Shown here: positions 42,674-51,391 of the stretch, piece after piece | Layout: each line of letters starts with the position of its first letter | Position numbering within the stretch: the stretch's first letter is position 1 | NCBI RefSeq assembly: GCF_900188115.1 | Contig: NZ_FZNW01000001.1 | Location: 186,001 to 250,000 of the forward strand | Direction: 5' to 3' | DNA: 64,000 bases | Source: Haloechinothrix alba | Lineage (GTDB): Bacteria; Actinomycetota; Actinomycetes; Mycobacteriales; Pseudonocardiaceae | Made by a program: the position numbers and the translations under genes | The notes under the pieces: model-generated | Databases searched by the model: none | The model's input: only the letters and a program-made list of their open reading frames with translations | What the model was told of the DNA's origin: nothing

Positions 42674-42688
42674 GTTCGATAGTCGAAC
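42674..42688. promoter_or_regulatory. Palindromic operator candidate between hmgA and its divergent neighbour
   Basis: GTTCGATAGTCGAAC is a perfect 15-nt palindrome in the 63-bp divergent gap, 19 bp upstream of hmgA. IclR regulators bind such short inverted repeats, and one is encoded two genes away at 43602. The rest of the gap is AT-rich (TTATAGTACGCTACTA), as expected for promoters. Confidence 0.55.
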
Positions 42689-42718
42689 CAGTTTGCGCGA
42701 TTATAGTACGCTACTAGC

Positions 42719-43594
42719 GTGTCAGTCGTGTCAAGCGCAGTGGAACTCCCGCCGCCCAGCCCTGGTGGCATACCGCCCCTGTTCACCCGCCTGGTCGATG
42801 ACTCCGCCCTCTTCCCGCCCGGTACGGCGAGCATGCCGGAGGCGTTGCGGGCATACCTCGACGCGCGTGCCGGGGACTACGCCGGACTGCTCGGCGTCTT
42901 TCTCTGCCCGGCATCCCGGTTGCCGGAGATGATCACCGAGCTGGTCAAGATCCAGCCGAGCGAGCCGCTTCCGCTTTCGCTGATCATCGACACCGGCCTC
43001 GGCGGGGTGCCGAAGGCGATCTCGATCGTGGAGTCGCGTTCCGAGCTGCTGACCCTGCGTATGGTCGAGATGCCCGCGCCGTCGGACGTCGACGAGGTGT
43101 GGCTGGAGCGGGTCTCCGAGTTCGTGCCCGAGGACGTGGTGCGCGTGGTCGAGCCGCGCCGCGGTGTCGGCTGGCTCGACGGCGTGCGCAAGGTCGTCGA
43201 GCACGGCAGCTGGCCCAAGATCCGGTGCGGTGGTCAGTCCAGCGAGAACTTCCCGGGCGTCGACGAGCTCGCGGACTTCTTCTCGGTTGTCAGCACCGTC
43301 TCCGGGGCGTCGTTCAAGGCGACCAACAGCCTGCACCGCGCTGTCCGGCACACCGACGAGACCACCGGCTTCACCCACCACGGCTTCCTGAACCTGCTTG
43401 TGGCCTCGGCGCGCTGCCTGTCCGGCAAGGACGTGCGCGAGGCGCTCGCCAGTACCGACGCCGAGGCACTGGCCTCCGACGCGGCTGCGCTGTCCGGGCC
43501 CGCGGCCAAGGCGGTGCGGCAGCTGTTCGCCTCGTACGGTTCGGCGACCTTCGACGACGCGGCACGGGAGCTGACCGAGCTGGGGCTGTTGTGA
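42719..43594 (+). CDS. Conserved hypothetical protein divergent from hmgA
   Basis: A 291-residue soluble protein from a GTG at 42719. It has PPLFTRLVDDSALFPPGTAS, LSLIIDTGLGGVPKAISIVE, SWPKIRCGGQSSENFPGVDE, ASFKATNSLHRAVRHTDETT and GFTHHGFLNLLVASARC. The alternating beta/alpha pattern and conserved His and Lys suggest a TIM-barrel-like fold, but I recognise no family. Being divergent from hmgA and 7 nt upstream of an IclR gene, it probably belongs to the homogentisate regulon. Confidence 0.7.
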   Translation: MSVVSSAVELPPPSPGGIPPLFTRLVDDSALFPPGTASMPEALRAYLDARAGDYAGLLGVFLCPASRLPEMITELVKIQPSEPLPLSLIIDTGLGGVPKAISIVESRSELLTLRMVEMPAPSDVDEVWLERVSEFVPEDVVRVVEPRRGVGWLDGVRKVVEHGSWPKIRCGGQSSENFPGVDELADFFSVVSTVSGASFKATNSLHRAVRHTDETTGFTHHGFLNLLVASARCLSGKDVREALASTDAEALASDAAALSGPAAKAVRQLFASYGSATFDDAARELTELGLL

Positions 43595-43601
43595 GCACGC
43601 G

Positions 43602-44231
43602 ATGAACAGTGAAGGGTCGCTGACCCTGGACAGAGGCCTCGCGCTGCTGCAGGCGGTCGCCGACGCGGAGGGCGAGGCCTGCACGGTCTCCGAGCTCGCC
43701 ACCCGCATCGACGTCAGCCGTGCCGCGGTGTACCGGCTGCTCGGTCCGCTGACCGAGCGAGGTCTCGTCTGGCGGGACGGGTCGAAAGTGCGGCTCGGGA
43801 TCGGGCTGCTGCGCCTGGCGGGACGTGTCCTTCCTCAGCTGCGGGACGCCGCCGCACCCGTACTGCGGGACCTGGCCGAGGACACCGGCGCGACGGCACA
43901 CCTGTCCCTCGCCGACGCCGACACCGTCCAGGCGGTCGCGGTGATCGAACCGTCGTGGACGAGCTTCCACGTGGCCTACCGGGTCGGTACACGCCATCCG
44001 GTCAGCCGCGGTGCGGCCGGTAAGGCGATCACGTTGCGGCAGGACGAGGGGGAGTGGGTCTCCACAGCCGGCGAGTTGCAGCAGGGCGCGCAGGGCGTCG
44101 CCGCACCGGTGCGGGGCGTGCCGGGCTTCCGCGCGAGCATCGGCGTGGTCTCGCTCGACACGCTGGATGCCGAGACCGTCGGACCGCGCGTGGTGGCAGC
44201 GGCCGCGCACCTCGCGCGCATCCTGAGCTGA
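43602..44231 (+). CDS. IclR-family transcriptional regulator
   Basis: A 209-residue regulator, somewhat shorter than the usual ~250. The winged HTH is at residues 8-60 (LTLDRGLALLQAVADAEGEA, CTVSELATRIDVSRAAVYRL, LGPLTERGLVWRDGSKVRLG). The effector domain includes LRDLAEDTGATAHLSLAD, ASIGVVSLDTLDAETVG and conserved VGTRHPVSRGAAGKAI. It is cotranscribed with the preceding gene. Given hmgA next door, homogentisate or a related aromatic acid is the likely effector. Confidence 0.88.
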   Translation: MNSEGSLTLDRGLALLQAVADAEGEACTVSELATRIDVSRAAVYRLLGPLTERGLVWRDGSKVRLGIGLLRLAGRVLPQLRDAAAPVLRDLAEDTGATAHLSLADADTVQAVAVIEPSWTSFHVAYRVGTRHPVSRGAAGKAITLRQDEGEWVSTAGELQQGAQGVAAPVRGVPGFRASIGVVSLDTLDAETVGPRVVAAAAHLARILS

Positions 44232-44306
44232 CATTCGCGGGATCCGCAGACGTCTCCCGCCGGGACCCCGTCCGGGAGTCGTCGCCGGGCAACCGGGGCA
44301 CTACAA

Positions 44307-44909
44307 CTAGCCGCCGAGCACGCTCGCCAGGGCCAGCACGGCCAAGCCCGCGTACGCCAACCCGGTGACCCGGTGCAGCAGGCGGTGGTTGATGCGCGCC
44401 TGCAGCTTGCGTCCCAGCAGCGCCGCCACAGCGGCGACGAGCACCAGGGCGGCGAACGATCCCAGGCCGACGGCCAGCGGAGCGCTGAAACGCGCTGTGA
44501 GGCCCGCTGTGGCCAACTGTGATGCGTCGCCGAGCTCGGCGAGGAACAGGACCGCGCAGGACGTCAGCGCGGCCCGGGTGAAGGCCACCGGCCGCGGTCC
44601 CTGCATGCTGGCGTCCTCCGGCGCGGCGTCCTGCCGCCGGAACCCTTCGCGCAGCAGCAGGAACGCGCCGGTACCGAATACCGCGGCCACGGCCAGCGCC
44701 ACGAGCTCACTCGGCAGCAACGTCAGCGCGCTGCCGAAGGCCACTGCCAGCGCGGTATGCACCGCGAACGCCACGGACACGCCCGCAAGCACCGGTGCGG
44801 CCCTGTACCGGGTGGTGAGCACCAGTACCGCCGCCGACGTCTTGTCCGGTAGCTCGACGGCCAGTACGAGCGCGAGCGCGCTCGCGAACGCGACGAATTC
44901 GGCAGACAC
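44307..44909 (-). CDS. TMEM165/GDT1-family cation exporter
   Basis: A 200-residue membrane protein with six helices in two pseudo-repeats. The two hallmark motifs are ALVLAVELPDKTSAAVLVLT (E-x-x-D-K-T) and AVLFLAELGDASQLATAGLT, whose second copy is ELGDAS, close to the canonical E-x-G-D-K/R-[ST]. Family members export Mn2+ or Ca2+ (MneA/Mnx type). The start is a GTG at 44909 with a purine-rich GAGAAAAGGGG upstream; the 118 bp before it are AT-rich. A riboswitch is not evident. Confidence 0.85.
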   Translation of the reverse strand: MSAEFVAFASALALVLAVELPDKTSAAVLVLTTRYRAAPVLAGVSVAFAVHTALAVAFGSALTLLPSELVALAVAAVFGTGAFLLLREGFRRQDAAPEDASMQGPRPVAFTRAALTSCAVLFLAELGDASQLATAGLTARFSAPLAVGLGSFAALVLVAAVAALLGRKLQARINHRLLHRVTGLAYAGLAVLALASVLGG

Positions 44910-45027
44910 GAATACCCCATCCCCTTTTCTCTCCGCACCGACGCTAACGGAGAAATCGGGGAATGTCGATATTCTTGGAATTGCGAATTACGATTTTCGG
45001 CGCGCCGCACGAATACGTTTCGTCGTG

Positions 45028-45138
45028 GCTGAATGACGCTTTCAGCCCGCCATACGGAGTGAAAAGCGCCATTCAGCCCGCCATACGGAGTGAAAAGCGC
45101 CATTCAGCCCGCCATGCGGAGTGAAAGCGTCATTCAGC
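45028..45138. repeat. Family B palindromic repeat, locus 3 (one left arm, three right arms)
   Basis: A left arm GCTGAATGACGCTTTCAGCC at 45028 is followed by three consecutive right-arm units of about 31 bp (each GCCATAC/GCCATGC + GGAGTGAAA(A)GCG(C/T)CATTCAG). The third is the best complement to the left arm. It separates lysS (stop at 45157) from the exporter gene, both on the minus strand. Confidence 0.85.
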
Positions 45139-45156
45139 CTACGGCCGGGGAGCGGG

Positions 45157-46653
45157 TCAGGTGGGTTTGACCATCGGGAACAGGATCGTCTCCCGGATGC
45201 CCTTTCCGGTGAAGCCCATGAGCAGCCGGTCGATGCCGATGCCAACGCCTGCCGACGGCGGCATCCCGTACTCGAGGGCGCGCAGGAAGTCCTCGTCGAG
45301 CTGCATGGCCTCCGGGTCGCCACCGGCGGCGAGCAGGGACTGCTCGGTCAACCGGTTCCGCTGCTCCACCGGGTCGACCAGCTCCGAGTAGCCGGTGCCG
45401 AGCTCCATGCCGAAGCCGATCAGGTCCCACTTCTCGGTCAGCAGCGGGTCGTCGCGGTGCTGCCTGGTCAGCGGGCTGGTCTCCTTCGGGAAGTCGCACA
45501 CGAACGTCGGCTGGTGGAGGTCGCGTTCCACCAGCTCCTCGAAGAGTTGCTCGGTGAGCTTGCCCTGCCCCCATGCGGGGTCCCACGAGACGTCCCGCGA
45601 GTCGGCGTGCTTGCGCAGCAGCTCCACGGGGCTGCGCGGGGTGATCTCCTCGCCGAGTGCCTCGGACACCGAGCCGTAGAGGCTCACCCAGGGCCACTCG
45701 CCACTGAGGTCCATCTCGCCGTGGCTGGTGGGAACCACCGTGTCACCAAACACGGCCCGGGTGGCTTCCTGGATGAGCTCCCTGGTCAGCCTCGCACCGG
45801 TCGCGTAGTCCCCGTAGGCCTGGTAGAACTCCAGCATCGTGAACTCGGGGTTGTGCGTGGAGTCCGCGCCCTCGTTGCGGAAGTTCCGGTTGATCTCGAA
45901 GACGCGCTCGATCCCGCCGACCACGAGTCGTTTCAGGAACAGCTCCGGCGCGATGCGCAGGTACAGGTCGAGGTCGTAGGCGTTGATGTGGGTGGTGAAC
46001 GGCCGCGCGGCCGCGCCGCCGTGGATCTGCTGCAGCATCGGCGTCTCGACCTCCACGAACCCCCGCTGCACCAGCCCGTTCCGCAGTGCCTGCACCGCAT
46101 GGGAACGGTGGGTGACCATCTGCCGTGCCTCGGGGTTGACGATCAGGTCGACATAGCGCTGCCGCACCCTGGCCTCGGGGTCGGTGAGCCCCTTGTGCTT
46201 CTCCGGCAGTGGCCGCAGGCACTTGGCGGTGAGCGTCCAGCTGTCGGCCAGCACCGACAGCTCGCCTCGCTTGGAGGTGATGACCTCGCCCTCGACCCCG
46301 ACGTGGTCGCCGAGATCGATGTCGGACTTCCAGGACTCCAGCGACTCGGCACCGATCTTGTCCAGCGAGAGCATGATCTGGATGGACCCGGACGCGTCCC
46401 GGATGGTGGCGAAGCAGAGCTTCCCGCTGGTGCGGTAGAGCATGATCCGCCCGGCGACGGCGACGCGCTGCCCGGTGCCCGTGTCGGCCTCGAGGTGCTC
46501 GTGGTCCTCGCGGACCTCGGCTATCGAGGTCGTGCGGTCGTAGCCCACCGGGTAGGGGTCGACACCCGCCTGGCGCAGCCGGTCGAGCTTCTCCCGCCGG
46601 ATCCGCATCTGCTCGGGCAGGTCGTCGGCGAAGTCGTCATGCGCCTCAGTCAC
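45157..46653 (-). CDS. lysS: Lysine--tRNA ligase (class II)
   Basis: A 498-residue class II lysyl-tRNA synthetase. The GTG at 46653 starts [20 protein letters not shown]; upstream frame is not conserved. The N-terminal OB fold has [20 protein letters not shown]. Class II motif 2 is [20 protein letters not shown], and motif 3 is [20 protein letters not shown] near the end. It charges tRNA-Lys with lysine. It ends 19 nt before a family B repeat. Confidence 0.97.
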   Translation of the reverse strand: MTEAHDDFADDLPEQMRIRREKLDRLRQAGVDPYPVGYDRTTSIAEVREDHEHLEADTGTGQRVAVAGRIMLYRTSGKLCFATIRDASGSIQIMLSLDKIGAESLESWKSDIDLGDHVGVEGEVITSKRGELSVLADSWTLTAKCLRPLPEKHKGLTDPEARVRQRYVDLIVNPEARQMVTHRSHAVQALRNGLVQRGFVEVETPMLQQIHGGAAARPFTTHINAYDLDLYLRIAPELFLKRLVVGGIERVFEINRNFRNEGADSTHNPEFTMLEFYQAYGDYATGARLTRELIQEATRAVFGDTVVPTSHGEMDLSGEWPWVSLYGSVSEALGEEITPRSPVELLRKHADSRDVSWDPAWGQGKLTEQLFEELVERDLHQPTFVCDFPKETSPLTRQHRDDPLLTEKWDLIGFGMELGTGYSELVDPVEQRNRLTEQSLLAAGGDPEAMQLDEDFLRALEYGMPPSAGVGIGIDRLLMGFTGKGIRETILFPMVKPT

Positions 46654-46896
46654 GCGCCGAGTGTATCGACCCGGCCCAGTACCGGATCCGGGTACCGCCT
46701 GCGACCAGCCCGAGCACGGTGCGTCCACGGTCCCGGTCGCGGTGTCCGGCGTCCCGTCGGGGGCGGGCCGCGTCGGTCGCTGACCTGCCTGCCCTCCCTG
46801 GTCAGCGGGGTTCGGCCGGCTCGACCTGTGCACGGCAGGCCGGCGCTGCGTACCCCTCGCCGCGGGACCGTGCCGCGTGTGTGTCGGTGCGCCGGC

Positions 46897-47679
46897 CTAC
46901 TCGGCCGTCAGCCGGAGTCGCCTGTCCCGTTCCCCGCCGGTCAGCGTCAACCGGTCGCCGTCGATCTCGTAGGAGGGCTCCCCGGCGAGCACATCCAGTA
47001 CGGTGCGTTCGAACCGGTCGACGTGCTGGCCGCAGGACATGTTCGTCGTCGTGATCTCCTCGACGTCCAGCCGCGATCCGGTCGCGGTGTAACGGGCGTC
47101 GAGGGAGTTGCAACCGGCGTTTCCCCGCACCTCGCCGCCTGCGGCGAAGGTCAGGTGCGCCGCGGCGTCGCGCGGCACCGAGGACGCGACGTCCCCGTCG
47201 AGCACCGTGTCCACGAGCCATCGAGTCTCCTCGAGTGCGCGGTCCGGCTCGGCCTCGCCGCTGTCGGCCAGCACGATGGTTGTCTCGCCGCCTGCCAGGA
47301 CCAGTGTCTCGTCGTCGAGCTCGACTGCGGGCTCGCCGGTCAGGAAACCGGACAGCCATTCGTCCTGTTCCGCCAGCTCCGGCGAACAGCCGATCTCGGT
47401 GCCGCCGAGCCCGTTCACCTGGAGCCTGCCATCCTGCAGGCGGACGTTCCCGAACAGGTGGTTGCAACCGGCGTGCGCCCTGAGCTCCCCGCCGTCGAAG
47501 GTCAACCGCACCTCGGTGCCGTCGACCAACGGGCGCGGCTCGCCTCCCTCGCTCACGGAGGTGGACACGAACGTCCGGTCCTCGGGCAGCTCGGCCGCCT
47601 GCTGGCCTGCGCCGTCCGTGCCGCAGCCTGCGAGTGCCAGCATCGCCAGGGACGTGCCGATCGTGGTCGGTCTCATCAT
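46897..47679 (-). CDS. Lipoprotein with two META (HslJ-like) domains
   Basis: A 260-residue lipoprotein. The signal peptide ends in lipobox LAGC. Two META domains follow: the first has GGELRAHAGCNHLFGNVRLQ and GGTEIGCSPELAEQDEWL; the second has GGEVRGNAGCNSLDARYTAT and TTTNMSCGQHVDRFE. The paired Cys in each copy are typical of the family. META proteins such as HslJ are linked to heat or antibiotic stress; the molecular role is unknown. The start is one of two adjacent ATGs (47679, 47676). Confidence 0.82.
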   Translation of the reverse strand: MMRPTTIGTSLAMLALAGCGTDGAGQQAAELPEDRTFVSTSVSEGGEPRPLVDGTEVRLTFDGGELRAHAGCNHLFGNVRLQDGRLQVNGLGGTEIGCSPELAEQDEWLSGFLTGEPAVELDDETLVLAGGETTIVLADSGEAEPDRALEETRWLVDTVLDGDVASSVPRDAAAHLTFAAGGEVRGNAGCNSLDARYTATGSRLDVEEITTTNMSCGQHVDRFERTVLDVLAGEPSYEIDGDRLTLTGGERDRRLRLTAE

Positions 47680-47770
47680 CCCTACTACGCGCGAGCCCCC
47701 GGGCGTGGTTGCCCCGGACACGGATGTCCCGGGACGCGTCCCGATCCGGCCGGCATGGGGAGAATCGAGT

Positions 47771-48181
47771 ATGCACGCGGTGTCGTCCCGGACAAGCCCT
47801 GCCGCACTGCCGGACCGTCTCGCCGTCTACGGCACGCTCATGCGCGGCGCCGCCGCGTGGCACTGTCTCGCGCCGCTGGTCGCGGCGCATGAGGGTGGGT
47901 GCACGCTTCCCGGCATGCTGTACGACACGGGGCGCGGCTATCCCGCCTACCGACCCGACAGTCACCGGTCCGGCTGCGGCCCCGGCGTACCTGCCCAGTG
48001 CGTGCGGCTCCGTGACCCGGAATCGGCCTGGCCGCAGCTGGATCGTTACGAGGGGCCCGACTACGAGCGCACCCGGACCACCCTGCACGGCGGCCTCGAG
48101 TGCTGGGTGTATGTCTGGATCCGACCGGTCGACGGGATGCCGCCCCTGCCGCACGGATGGCTCGGGCACACGCACAGGTAG
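47771..48181 (+). CDS. Gamma-glutamylcyclotransferase-family (AIG2-like) protein
   Basis: A 136-residue protein. It has the family's RLAVYGTLMRGAAAWH near the start, GMLYDTGRGYPAYRP, and LDRYEGPDYERTRTTL, with the Glu expected to be catalytic. The C terminus is short. Related enzymes cleave gamma-glutamyl amines or peptides to pyroglutamate. It is divergent from the META lipoprotein. Confidence 0.8.
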   Translation: MHAVSSRTSPAALPDRLAVYGTLMRGAAAWHCLAPLVAAHEGGCTLPGMLYDTGRGYPAYRPDSHRSGCGPGVPAQCVRLRDPESAWPQLDRYEGPDYERTRTTLHGGLECWVYVWIRPVDGMPPLPHGWLGHTHR

Positions 48182-48322
48182 CTGTCGCGCCGGAGCTCAC
48201 GGTGTATCAGCGCCGCGCGACGGGTACCGCTGCGGGCGCAGCGCCGGGAGTTGGGGGATCCTCCAAGGTGTCCTGTCACGCGTCCGGCCGTTCTTGTGGT
48301 CTCCACCGATGGATCCACCCGG

Positions 48323-48350
48323 TTGACAGTGATCCAATTCACACTACGAC
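48323..48350 (+). promoter_or_regulatory. Candidate promoter for the purine permease gene
   Basis: TTGACA at 48323-48328 is a perfect -35 consensus; TACGAC at 48345-48350, after a 16-nt spacer, is a weak -10. The leader to the start codon would be about 110 nt. Confidence 0.35.
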
Positions 48351-48466
48351 GCGTGCGGGCGCCGACCCGTGTGACTCGTTGAACCACTGGTCACCGACTT
48401 TTCCAGTGGGATCGACCAGCTGGCAGGGTAAATGATCAGCTGGTGCCACGCGCAAGGAGGCGAACG

Positions 48467-49834
48467 ATGGCGACGGACAGGGCGGACACGACGGAGCAGC
48501 CGGACACACCGGAGCCGGACGGGATGGAGCGGGGCCCCATAGACAGGTTCTTCCAGCTCACGAAGCTGGGCACGAACGTGCGCCGGGAGACGATCGCGGG
48601 AATGACCACGTTCCTGGCGATGGCGTACATCCTGTTCGTCAACCCCTCCGTGCTCGGCGAGACCGGGATGGACACCGACGCGGTGTTCGTCGCGACGGCA
48701 CTCGCCGCCGCACTCGGCACGCTCATCATGGGGGTGTGGGCGCGTTACCCGATCGCGCTGGCACCGGGGATGGGGCTGAACGCGTTCTTCGCGTTCACGG
48801 TGGTGCTCGTGATGGGCATCGACTGGCAGGTCGCGCTCGTCGGGACGTTCGTCTCCGGCCTCCTGTTCTTCGTCCTGGCGATGACCGGGGTCCGCGAAGC
48901 GATCATCAACGCGATCCCGTTGCAGCTCAAGCTCGCGGTGGGAGCCGGGATCGGCATGTTCATCGCGTTCATCGGCCTGCAGAACGCCGAGATCGTGGTG
49001 CCGTCCGAGGCGACGTACGTGACCCTCGGCGATCTCACCCGGCCGGCGACGCTGCTGGCCGTCTTCGGCGTGGTCGTCACGGCGGCGCTGCTGCTGCGCG
49101 GGTTCAACGGCGCGGTGTTCTACGGGATGGTCCTCACCGGTGTGCTCGGGGTCGCCACCAGCCTGATCGACCCGCCTGCCGGCGCGGTGTCCGCGGTGCC
49201 CAGCCTCGCGCCGACATTCGGTGAGGCGCTTGTCAACCTGCCCGAGCTGCTGAGCTCGCAGATGATCATCGTGGTGTTCACGATGCTGTTCGTGGACTTC
49301 TTCGACACCTCGGGAACCCTGATCGCGATCGCAGGTCAGGCCGGTTTCCTGAAGGACGGCAAGCTGCCGAGGGCGAAGCGCGCGCTGGGTGCCGACTCGA
49401 TCGCGACGATGGGCGGCGCGATCCTTGGTACGTCGACGACCACCTCGTACATCGAGTCCTCGGCCGGTGTGGCAGCCGGGGGACGTACCGGGCTGGCCTC
49501 GGTGGTGACCTCGCTGCTGTTCCTGCTGTCGCTGTTCTTCTCCCCGTTGCTCGCCGTGGTGACTCCGGAGGTCACAGCCCCCGCACTGATCGTCGTCGGG
49601 GTGCTCATGGCCAAGGGGCTCGGCGACATCGAGTGGCACAAGCTGGAGTTCGCGATCCCGGTGTTCGTGACCGTGATCGCGATGCCGCTGACCTTCTCGA
49701 TCGCCAACGGCATCGCGATGGGGCTGCTGCTCTTCCCGCTGCTGATGGTGGTCAAGGGCCGGTGGCGCGATGTGCACCCGATCGGCTACGTGCTGTTCGT
49801 GATCATCCTCGCCTACTTCATCTGGCTGGTCTGA
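48467..49834 (+). CDS. NCS2-family purine (adenine/hypoxanthine/guanine) permease, AzgA type
   Basis: A 455-residue transporter from the ATG at 48467 with AAGGAGG 6 nt upstream. It has FQLTKLGTNVRRETIAGMTT, MAYILFVNPSVLGETGMD, IALAPGMGLNAFFAFTVVL, FVDFFDTSGTLIAIAGQAG and GTSTTTSYIESSAGVAAGGR, all hallmarks of AzgA/PbuG proteins with 12-14 helices. It imports nucleobases with protons. The convergent adenine/adenosine deaminase just downstream makes adenine a likely substrate. Confidence 0.9.
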   Translation: MATDRADTTEQPDTPEPDGMERGPIDRFFQLTKLGTNVRRETIAGMTTFLAMAYILFVNPSVLGETGMDTDAVFVATALAAALGTLIMGVWARYPIALAPGMGLNAFFAFTVVLVMGIDWQVALVGTFVSGLLFFVLAMTGVREAIINAIPLQLKLAVGAGIGMFIAFIGLQNAEIVVPSEATYVTLGDLTRPATLLAVFGVVVTAALLLRGFNGAVFYGMVLTGVLGVATSLIDPPAGAVSAVPSLAPTFGEALVNLPELLSSQMIIVVFTMLFVDFFDTSGTLIAIAGQAGFLKDGKLPRAKRALGADSIATMGGAILGTSTTTSYIESSAGVAAGGRTGLASVVTSLLFLLSLFFSPLLAVVTPEVTAPALIVVGVLMAKGLGDIEWHKLEFAIPVFVTVIAMPLTFSIANGIAMGLLLFPLLMVVKGRWRDVHPIGYVLFVIILAYFIWLV

Positions 49835-49846
49835 CCGCCCGGCGGC

Positions 49847-50836
49847 TCACCCCGTCCAGGCGTCCACCTCGGCCAGTAGCGCGGACTTGCGCTCACTGCC
49901 GAGGAAGGATGCCCGGACGGAGTTCGCGGCGAGCTGCCGGAGCTGTTCCCGGGTGATCCCGAGATGCTCGCGGACCGCGGAGAAGTTCTCCCCGACGTAC
50001 CCGCCGAAGTACGCGGGATCGTCGGAGTTGATCGTGACCATGAGCCCTTCGGCCATCAGCCGGGGCAGGGTGTGCTGGGACAGGTGGTCGAACGAGCCCA
50101 GCCGCACGTTGGACAACGGGCACACGGTGAGCGGGGTCTGCTCGCGGCGCAGCCGGTCGACAAGCCCGGGGTCGTACAGCGCCCGGATACCGTGGTCGAC
50201 ACGTTCCACCCGGAGCAGGTCGAGAGCCTCCCGCACGTACTCGGCAGGCCCCTCCTCGCCCGCGTGCGCGACCGCGCGCAGTCCCAGCTCGCGCGCCCGC
50301 TCGAAGACGTCGGTGAACTTCGACGGCGGGTGCCCCACCTCCGCGGAGTCCAGGCCGACACCGATGATGTGGTCCAGGAACGGCTCGGCGAGGCGCAGGG
50401 TGTCCATGGCCGACCCGGCGCTCTCGTCACGCAGGAAACACAGGATGAGCTCGGCCGTGACGCCGCTGTCGGCCACCTCGGCGATCCCCTCGGAGAGCCC
50501 TTCCACGATGGGCGCCATCTCCACGCCCCTGGCGAGGTGTGCCTGCGGGTCGAAGAAGATCTCCGCGTGCCGCACGCCCTGCCGGGCGGACTCCCGCAGG
50601 TACGCTGCGGCCAGCTCCCGGAAGTCCCGGCGCGTGCGTAGCACGGCCATGTTGGCGTAGTAGATGTCCAGGAAGGACTGCAGGTCGGTGAACTCGTACC
50701 GGGACCGGAGCTCGGCTACCGAGCTGTAGGGAAGCTCGACCTCGTTGCGGCGGGCCAGCTCGAAAACCATCTCGGGCTCCATCGTGCCCTCGATGTGTAC
50801 GTGCAGTTCGGCTTTCGGGATGTCCAGCATGACCAT
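49847..50836 (-). CDS. Adenine/adenosine deaminase
   Basis: A 329-residue amidohydrolase. Zinc ligands and catalytic residues are in IPKAELHVHIEGTMEPEM (HxH), GLRAVAHAGEEGP (His, Glu), VERVDHGIRALYDP, and MVTINSDDPAYFGGY (Asp pair). The EGTMEPE and LDSAEVGHPPSKF stretches are closer to adenine deaminase than to classical adenosine deaminase. It deaminates adenine to hypoxanthine or adenosine to inosine for salvage. The start is an ATG at 50836 or 50830; upstream frame runs into the family A repeat. Confidence 0.85.
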   Translation of the reverse strand: MVMLDIPKAELHVHIEGTMEPEMVFELARRNEVELPYSSVAELRSRYEFTDLQSFLDIYYANMAVLRTRRDFRELAAAYLRESARQGVRHAEIFFDPQAHLARGVEMAPIVEGLSEGIAEVADSGVTAELILCFLRDESAGSAMDTLRLAEPFLDHIIGVGLDSAEVGHPPSKFTDVFERARELGLRAVAHAGEEGPAEYVREALDLLRVERVDHGIRALYDPGLVDRLRREQTPLTVCPLSNVRLGSFDHLSQHTLPRLMAEGLMVTINSDDPAYFGGYVGENFSAVREHLGITREQLRQLAANSVRASFLGSERKSALLAEVDAWTG

Positions 50837-50898
50837 CAGCCTGCCACCGGTAGCGGGGAGCAAGCCATGGGCACCCGTGCTCGGGCACCCGTGGTGGG

Positions 50899-50952
50899 GA
50901 GCCGAAGGTGACACTGGGCTCCTTCTACTTCAACGGACGCCACCTTCGGCTC
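50899..50952. repeat. Family A palindromic repeat, copy 5
   Basis: GAGCCGAAGGTG (50899-50910) and CACCTTCGGCTC (50941-50952) are perfect arms. It lies between the 3' end of the enediyne operon (stop at 50979) and the deaminase start, both on the minus strand, so it would end the enediyne transcript. Confidence 0.85.
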
Positions 50953-50978
50953 GCCCTTCCGGGCTTCGACGGCACGGG

Positions 50979-51389
50979 TCAGGAGAAGTCCGACAGGGCG
51001 CGGGCGAGCTCGGCCGGTATCTCGGTGGGCACGACACCGTCGTCGGAGCGGCGCATGCAGGCGACCGTCTGCGTTCCCTGGGCGGTGAGCACGGATGCAC
51101 GGTGGAAGTCGAAGTCCATCACGATCCGGCTCCCGCTCGCGGCTCGCAGGGCCATGGAGACCTCGACCTCGTCCAGCGCGAAACACTCCGCGTAGTAGTT
51201 CATCGAGCACGACACGGTGACCATGACGAGGTCTCCCGCGCACAGGCTGCGCAGCACGCCCGGGGCATGGTCCGCGAGAAAGCGTTCCCTGCAGTGACCC
51301 TGCCAGTGCAGGTAGTGCGCGAAGTAGACGTTGCCGACCATGTTGGTCTCGTCCAGGGTCACCACATGCCGGTACGCGTAGCGGCGCAT
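50979..51389 (-). CDS. Enediyne thioesterase (E10/TEBC type)
   Basis: A 136-residue hotdog-fold thioesterase. The segment TLDETNMVGNVYFAHYLHWQ followed by GHCRERFLADHAPG is the signature of enediyne thioesterases (CalE7, DynE7, SgcE10), including the Asn, Tyr and Arg used instead of the usual acidic catalytic residue. It releases the nascent polyene from the PKS. AGGAGG lies 5 nt before the ATG at 51389, inside the PKS 3' end. A GTG at 51395 overlapping the PKS stop (GTGA) is the alternative start. It is the last gene of the cassette. Confidence 0.93.
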   Translation of the reverse strand: MRRYAYRHVVTLDETNMVGNVYFAHYLHWQGHCRERFLADHAPGVLRSLCAGDLVMVTVSCSMNYYAECFALDEVEVSMALRAASGSRIVMDFDFHRASVLTAQGTQTVACMRRSDDGVVPTEIPAELARALSDFS

Positions 51390-51391
51390 GC

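Noticed and set aside
44910-45027. Manganese riboswitch upstream of the GDT1-type exporter
   Set aside because: The leader is AT-rich but I could not find the yybP-ykoY core motifs.
45121-47892. 923-residue plus-strand frame
   Set aside because: Runs antisense to lysS and the META lipoprotein and reads as a reverse-frame shadow.
50979-51389. Ordinary 4-hydroxybenzoyl-CoA-type thioesterase
   Set aside because: The NMVGNVYFAHYLHWQGHCRE stretch and position after a PKSE are specific to enediyne thioesterases.
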